Part shown: positions 62,292-64,000 of the stretch, piece after piece
How the letters are laid out: each line of letters begins with the position of its first letter
Numbering within the stretch: the first letter of the stretch is position 1
DNA from: Clostridium paraputrificum
GTDB lineage: Bacteria > Bacillota > Clostridia > Clostridiales > Clostridiaceae
Length of the DNA: 64,000 nucleotides
Direction: 5' to 3'
Assembly (NCBI RefSeq): GCF_900447045.1
Contig: NZ_UAWH01000015.1
Span: 186,001 to 250,000, forward strand
The notes under the pieces: model-generated
Told to the model about the DNA's origin: nothing
Database searches by the model: none
Seen by the model: the letters and a program-made list of their open reading frames with translations, nothing else
Program-made: the position numbers and the translations under genes

Positions 62292-62705
62292 TTATTCGCT
62301 TTTCTTTTTTAGTTTTCTTACTCCAGGGAATATTTCTTCTGTTAATTCTTCTAAGTTTCCTTCTTCAAAAAAACTTTCATCTAAGTATTCAATATGATCA
62401 AAAGCATCTTCATAATCTTCATCTAAGGAAGTGAAATCAATACCTGATTCTTTAGATAACTTTTCATAAGCATCCTTTAATAAATCCACATCAGAATCTT
62501 CTTCTATATCTTCTTCTTCTTCTGCTTTAAGAAGTTCCTTTTTATATTCTTCTTCTAAAAATTTATTTTCTTCAACGGTTTTAGCTATATCTTCAATCTT
62601 AATGGCTCTTATATCTACTCCTTGTTCTTCAAGGCATTTACCACAATTATCACATATCTTTTTTTCATATAAATCACAGAAATCATCTTCAGTATATTTT
62701 CCCAT
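62292..62705 (-). CDS. Acidic protein with Cys-rich N-terminus
   Basis: 137 residues. CDLYEKKICDNCGKCLEEQG near the start gives a cluster of four Cys, possibly metal-binding. The rest is strongly acidic and helical (LLKAEEEEDIEEDSDVDLL), ending with a basic tail (VRKLKKKSE). The ATG at 62705 follows AAGGTGG. Divergent from lexA. No function assigned. Confidence 0.7.
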   Translation of the reverse strand: MGKYTEDDFCDLYEKKICDNCGKCLEEQGVDIRAIKIEDIAKTVEENKFLEEEYKKELLKAEEEEDIEEDSDVDLLKDAYEKLSKESGIDFTSLDEDYEDAFDHIEYLDESFFEEGNLEELTEEIFPGVRKLKKKSE

Positions 62706-62788
62706 ATGAATACACCACCTTCCCAAATAATCAAAGTTCATTATATCAAATACTATAATAATAAGCAAATTTCTATAAGATTATACAA

Positions 62789-62815
62789 GAACATTAGTTT
62801 TGAGAACATAAGTTT
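62789..62815 (+). promoter_or_regulatory. Two LexA boxes
   Basis: GAACATTAGTTT (62789-62800) and GAACATAAGTTT (62804-62815), both GAACNNNNGTTT, 15 bases apart. The second overlaps the -35 of lexA. This is the expected self-repression site. Confidence 0.85.
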
Positions 62816-62842
62816 GATATATTTATTAGAATATGATATAAT
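62814..62842 (+). promoter_or_regulatory. lexA promoter
   Basis: TTGATA (62814-62819) and TATAAT (62837-62842) with a 17-base spacer and an extended -10 TG. Confidence 0.85.
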
Positions 62843-62862
62843 TTTTTAAAAGAGGTGTGGTT

Positions 62863-63468
62863 ATGTTAGAAAGTAAAGATAAACAAAAGGAAATATACGA
62901 ATTTTTAAAAACATATACAGAAAATAAAGGATATCCTCCTTCAGTAAGGGAAATTTGTGAAGCAGTTTCGTTGAAATCTACTTCTACTGTTCATGGACAT
63001 TTAAAGAGATTAGAGAAAAAAGGATTAATTAAAAGAGATCCTACCAAACCAAGAGCTTTAGAAATAGTTGAATTAAATTCTACTAAAAGAGAAATGTTAA
63101 ATATCCCTATTGTAGGTAAAGTAACTGCAGGATTACCTATTTTAGCGACTGAAAACATTGAAGACACATTCTCATTACCTTTAGATTTCATTAAGCATGA
63201 CAGAGAATTATTTATGCTTAAGGTAACAGGAGATTCTATGATAAATGCAGGTATTCGTGAAGGTGACCTAGCAATTATAGAACAAACAAATGCTGCTTTA
63301 AATGGAGAAATTGTTGTAGCTTTAATAGAAAATGAAGCTACTATTAAAAGATTCTTTAAAGAAAAAGATTCTATTAGATTACAACCAGAAAATGATGCAA
63401 TGGCACCAATTATAGTTGATGATTGTAGTATATTAGGAAAGCTTGTAGGATTATTTAGACAATATTAA
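62863..63468 (+). CDS. lexA: LexA repressor
   Basis: 201 residues, master repressor of the SOS response. Winged helix with [25 protein letters not shown] (28-49 region), self-cleavage site Ala89-Gly90 (VTAGLP), catalytic Ser125 (GDSM) and Lys162 (ATIKRF). The ATG at 62863 fits the AGAGG site; the GTG at 62857 lies on it. Two LexA boxes and a strong promoter precede it. Confidence 0.97.
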   Translation: MLESKDKQKEIYEFLKTYTENKGYPPSVREICEAVSLKSTSTVHGHLKRLEKKGLIKRDPTKPRALEIVELNSTKREMLNIPIVGKVTAGLPILATENIEDTFSLPLDFIKHDRELFMLKVTGDSMINAGIREGDLAIIEQTNAALNGEIVVALIENEATIKRFFKEKDSIRLQPENDAMAPIIVDDCSILGKLVGLFRQY

Positions 63469-63483
63469 GTAATATGGATATGT

Positions 63484-63519
63484 AAAGAACTATATATTTT
63501 ATATATAGTTCTTTTTTAT
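63484..63519 (+). terminator. Terminator of lexA
   Basis: AAGAACTATATAT / ATATATAGTTCTT stem with T6. Confidence 0.85.
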
Positions 63520-63529
63520 TGGAGGAAAA

Positions 63530-64000
63530 ATGATTTTTTTAAAGGATAGTTATCCTATTTTTAATTCAAAACATGAATATATAGATATTCATCCTACTTC
63601 AGATGACATTTATTTAAGAAATATTTTTAAGTTATTCTTAATTCTGTTCTATTCATTGTGTTTTGGACTTGGAATTATGATGTATACTTATCATAGTAAA
63701 TTTGTACATTCTGCATTTTGTTTTTTAGGTTTTTTAGTTATATCTTTTATTATAGTAATACCACTTCATATTCTTTTACACATTTTAACTTTACCAGGAA
63801 ACTTTAGTGATGATGAGCTTTGTGTAGGTTTTAATAAGAAATACTTAGACTTCTTTGTTATATATAATAAACCTATTAGTAAGAAAAATTTAATTATATC
63901 TTCTATATTTCCTTTATTGTTTATATCCATTATTACATTTCTTCTACTAGTTTTTGAGTTTACAAATATGTTTATATATGCTCTGTTTTGTTCTAATATC
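63530..64000 (+). CDS. Membrane protein, DUF3267-like (partial, runs off the window)
   Basis: 157 codons are visible from ATG 63530 behind GGAGG, with no stop before the window ends. Several membrane helices are seen (near 35-50, 62-80, 125-150). HILLHILTLPGN stands where DUF3267 putative zincins have HExxH, but the Glu is missing, so it may be an inactive relative. Assignment is by pattern only. Confidence 0.6.
   Translation, partial: MIFLKDSYPIFNSKHEYIDIHPTSDDIYLRNIFKLFLILFYSLCFGLGIMMYTYHSKFVHSAFCFLGFLVISFIIVIPLHILLHILTLPGNFSDDELCVGFNKKYLDFFVIYNKPISKKNLIISSIFPLLFISIITFLLLVFEFTNMFIYALFCSNI

Overview
The window reads as chromosome of a low-GC, spore-forming anaerobe of the genus Clostridium (sensu stricto, cluster I). 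Support comes from the very AT-rich sequence, strong AGGAGG-type ribosome sites, a GerA/SpoVAF-type germination protein, a glutathione-making GshAB fusion, an [FeFe] hydrogenase-like protein, rubredoxin and rubrerythrin, a PRD-type sigma-54 activator and a Clostridium-style LexA. The species cannot be fixed from the sequence alone. No rRNA, tRNA, CRISPR array or insertion sequence was seen.

Layout. 1-8,900: small accessory genes (three-gene + run with a lipoprotein, an anchored alpha/beta hydrolase, GNATs, a candidate iron-responsive small RNA at 3572-3810, a radical SAM-HAD pair, a self-regulated MerR gene and a hydrogenase gene broken by a one-base frameshift). 8,977-11,770: rubredoxin, then a TPP riboswitch with attenuator driving thiD-thiM-thiE. 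11,860-21,996: a catabolic island (below). 22,074-28,451: a four-gene metallo-hydrolase/phosphodiesterase/Nudix run, then hemerythrin, a rubrerythrin-like protein and small proteins. 28,588-34,430: oleate hydratase and an ArsR-MATE-GshAB operon. 34,851-48,771: housekeeping and hypothetical genes (YbaK, Aag, Ddh-ACT-UPF0210, ExoIII, germination protein, TPR protein, ABC-F ATPase). 48,811-57,424: a heterodimeric ABC exporter, a membrane Mrr-type nuclease, a Ro60-like DUF2828 protein behind unusual tandem RNA hairpins, and TopB. 57,509-64,000: a subtilase-like lipoprotein, an AT-rich gap, an HTH-tyrosine recombinase, duplicated small lipoproteins and LexA.

The most interesting unit is the island at 11,860-21,996. 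Three transcription units, each with a clear -24/-12 (sigma-54) promoter, surround one sigma-54 activator carrying a PRD domain. They encode a PTS EIIB and EIIC, an orphan GrdB-like protein, a PepV-like M20 peptidase, aspartase, a glycosylasparaginase-type N-terminal nucleophile hydrolase, CutC and malic enzyme. A shared 11-base motif lies upstream of all three promoters. My reading is that the cell imports an asparagine-linked sugar (a glyco-amino acid such as GlcNAc-Asn, or a related conjugate) by PTS, splits it to sugar and aspartate, and funnels aspartate through fumarate and malate to pyruvate. The gene content and promoters are seen in the sequence; the substrate is inferred.

Starts were chosen from ribosome-site spacing and family conservation, so many differ from the longest open frame. 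Many convergent gene pairs share bidirectional hairpin terminators.
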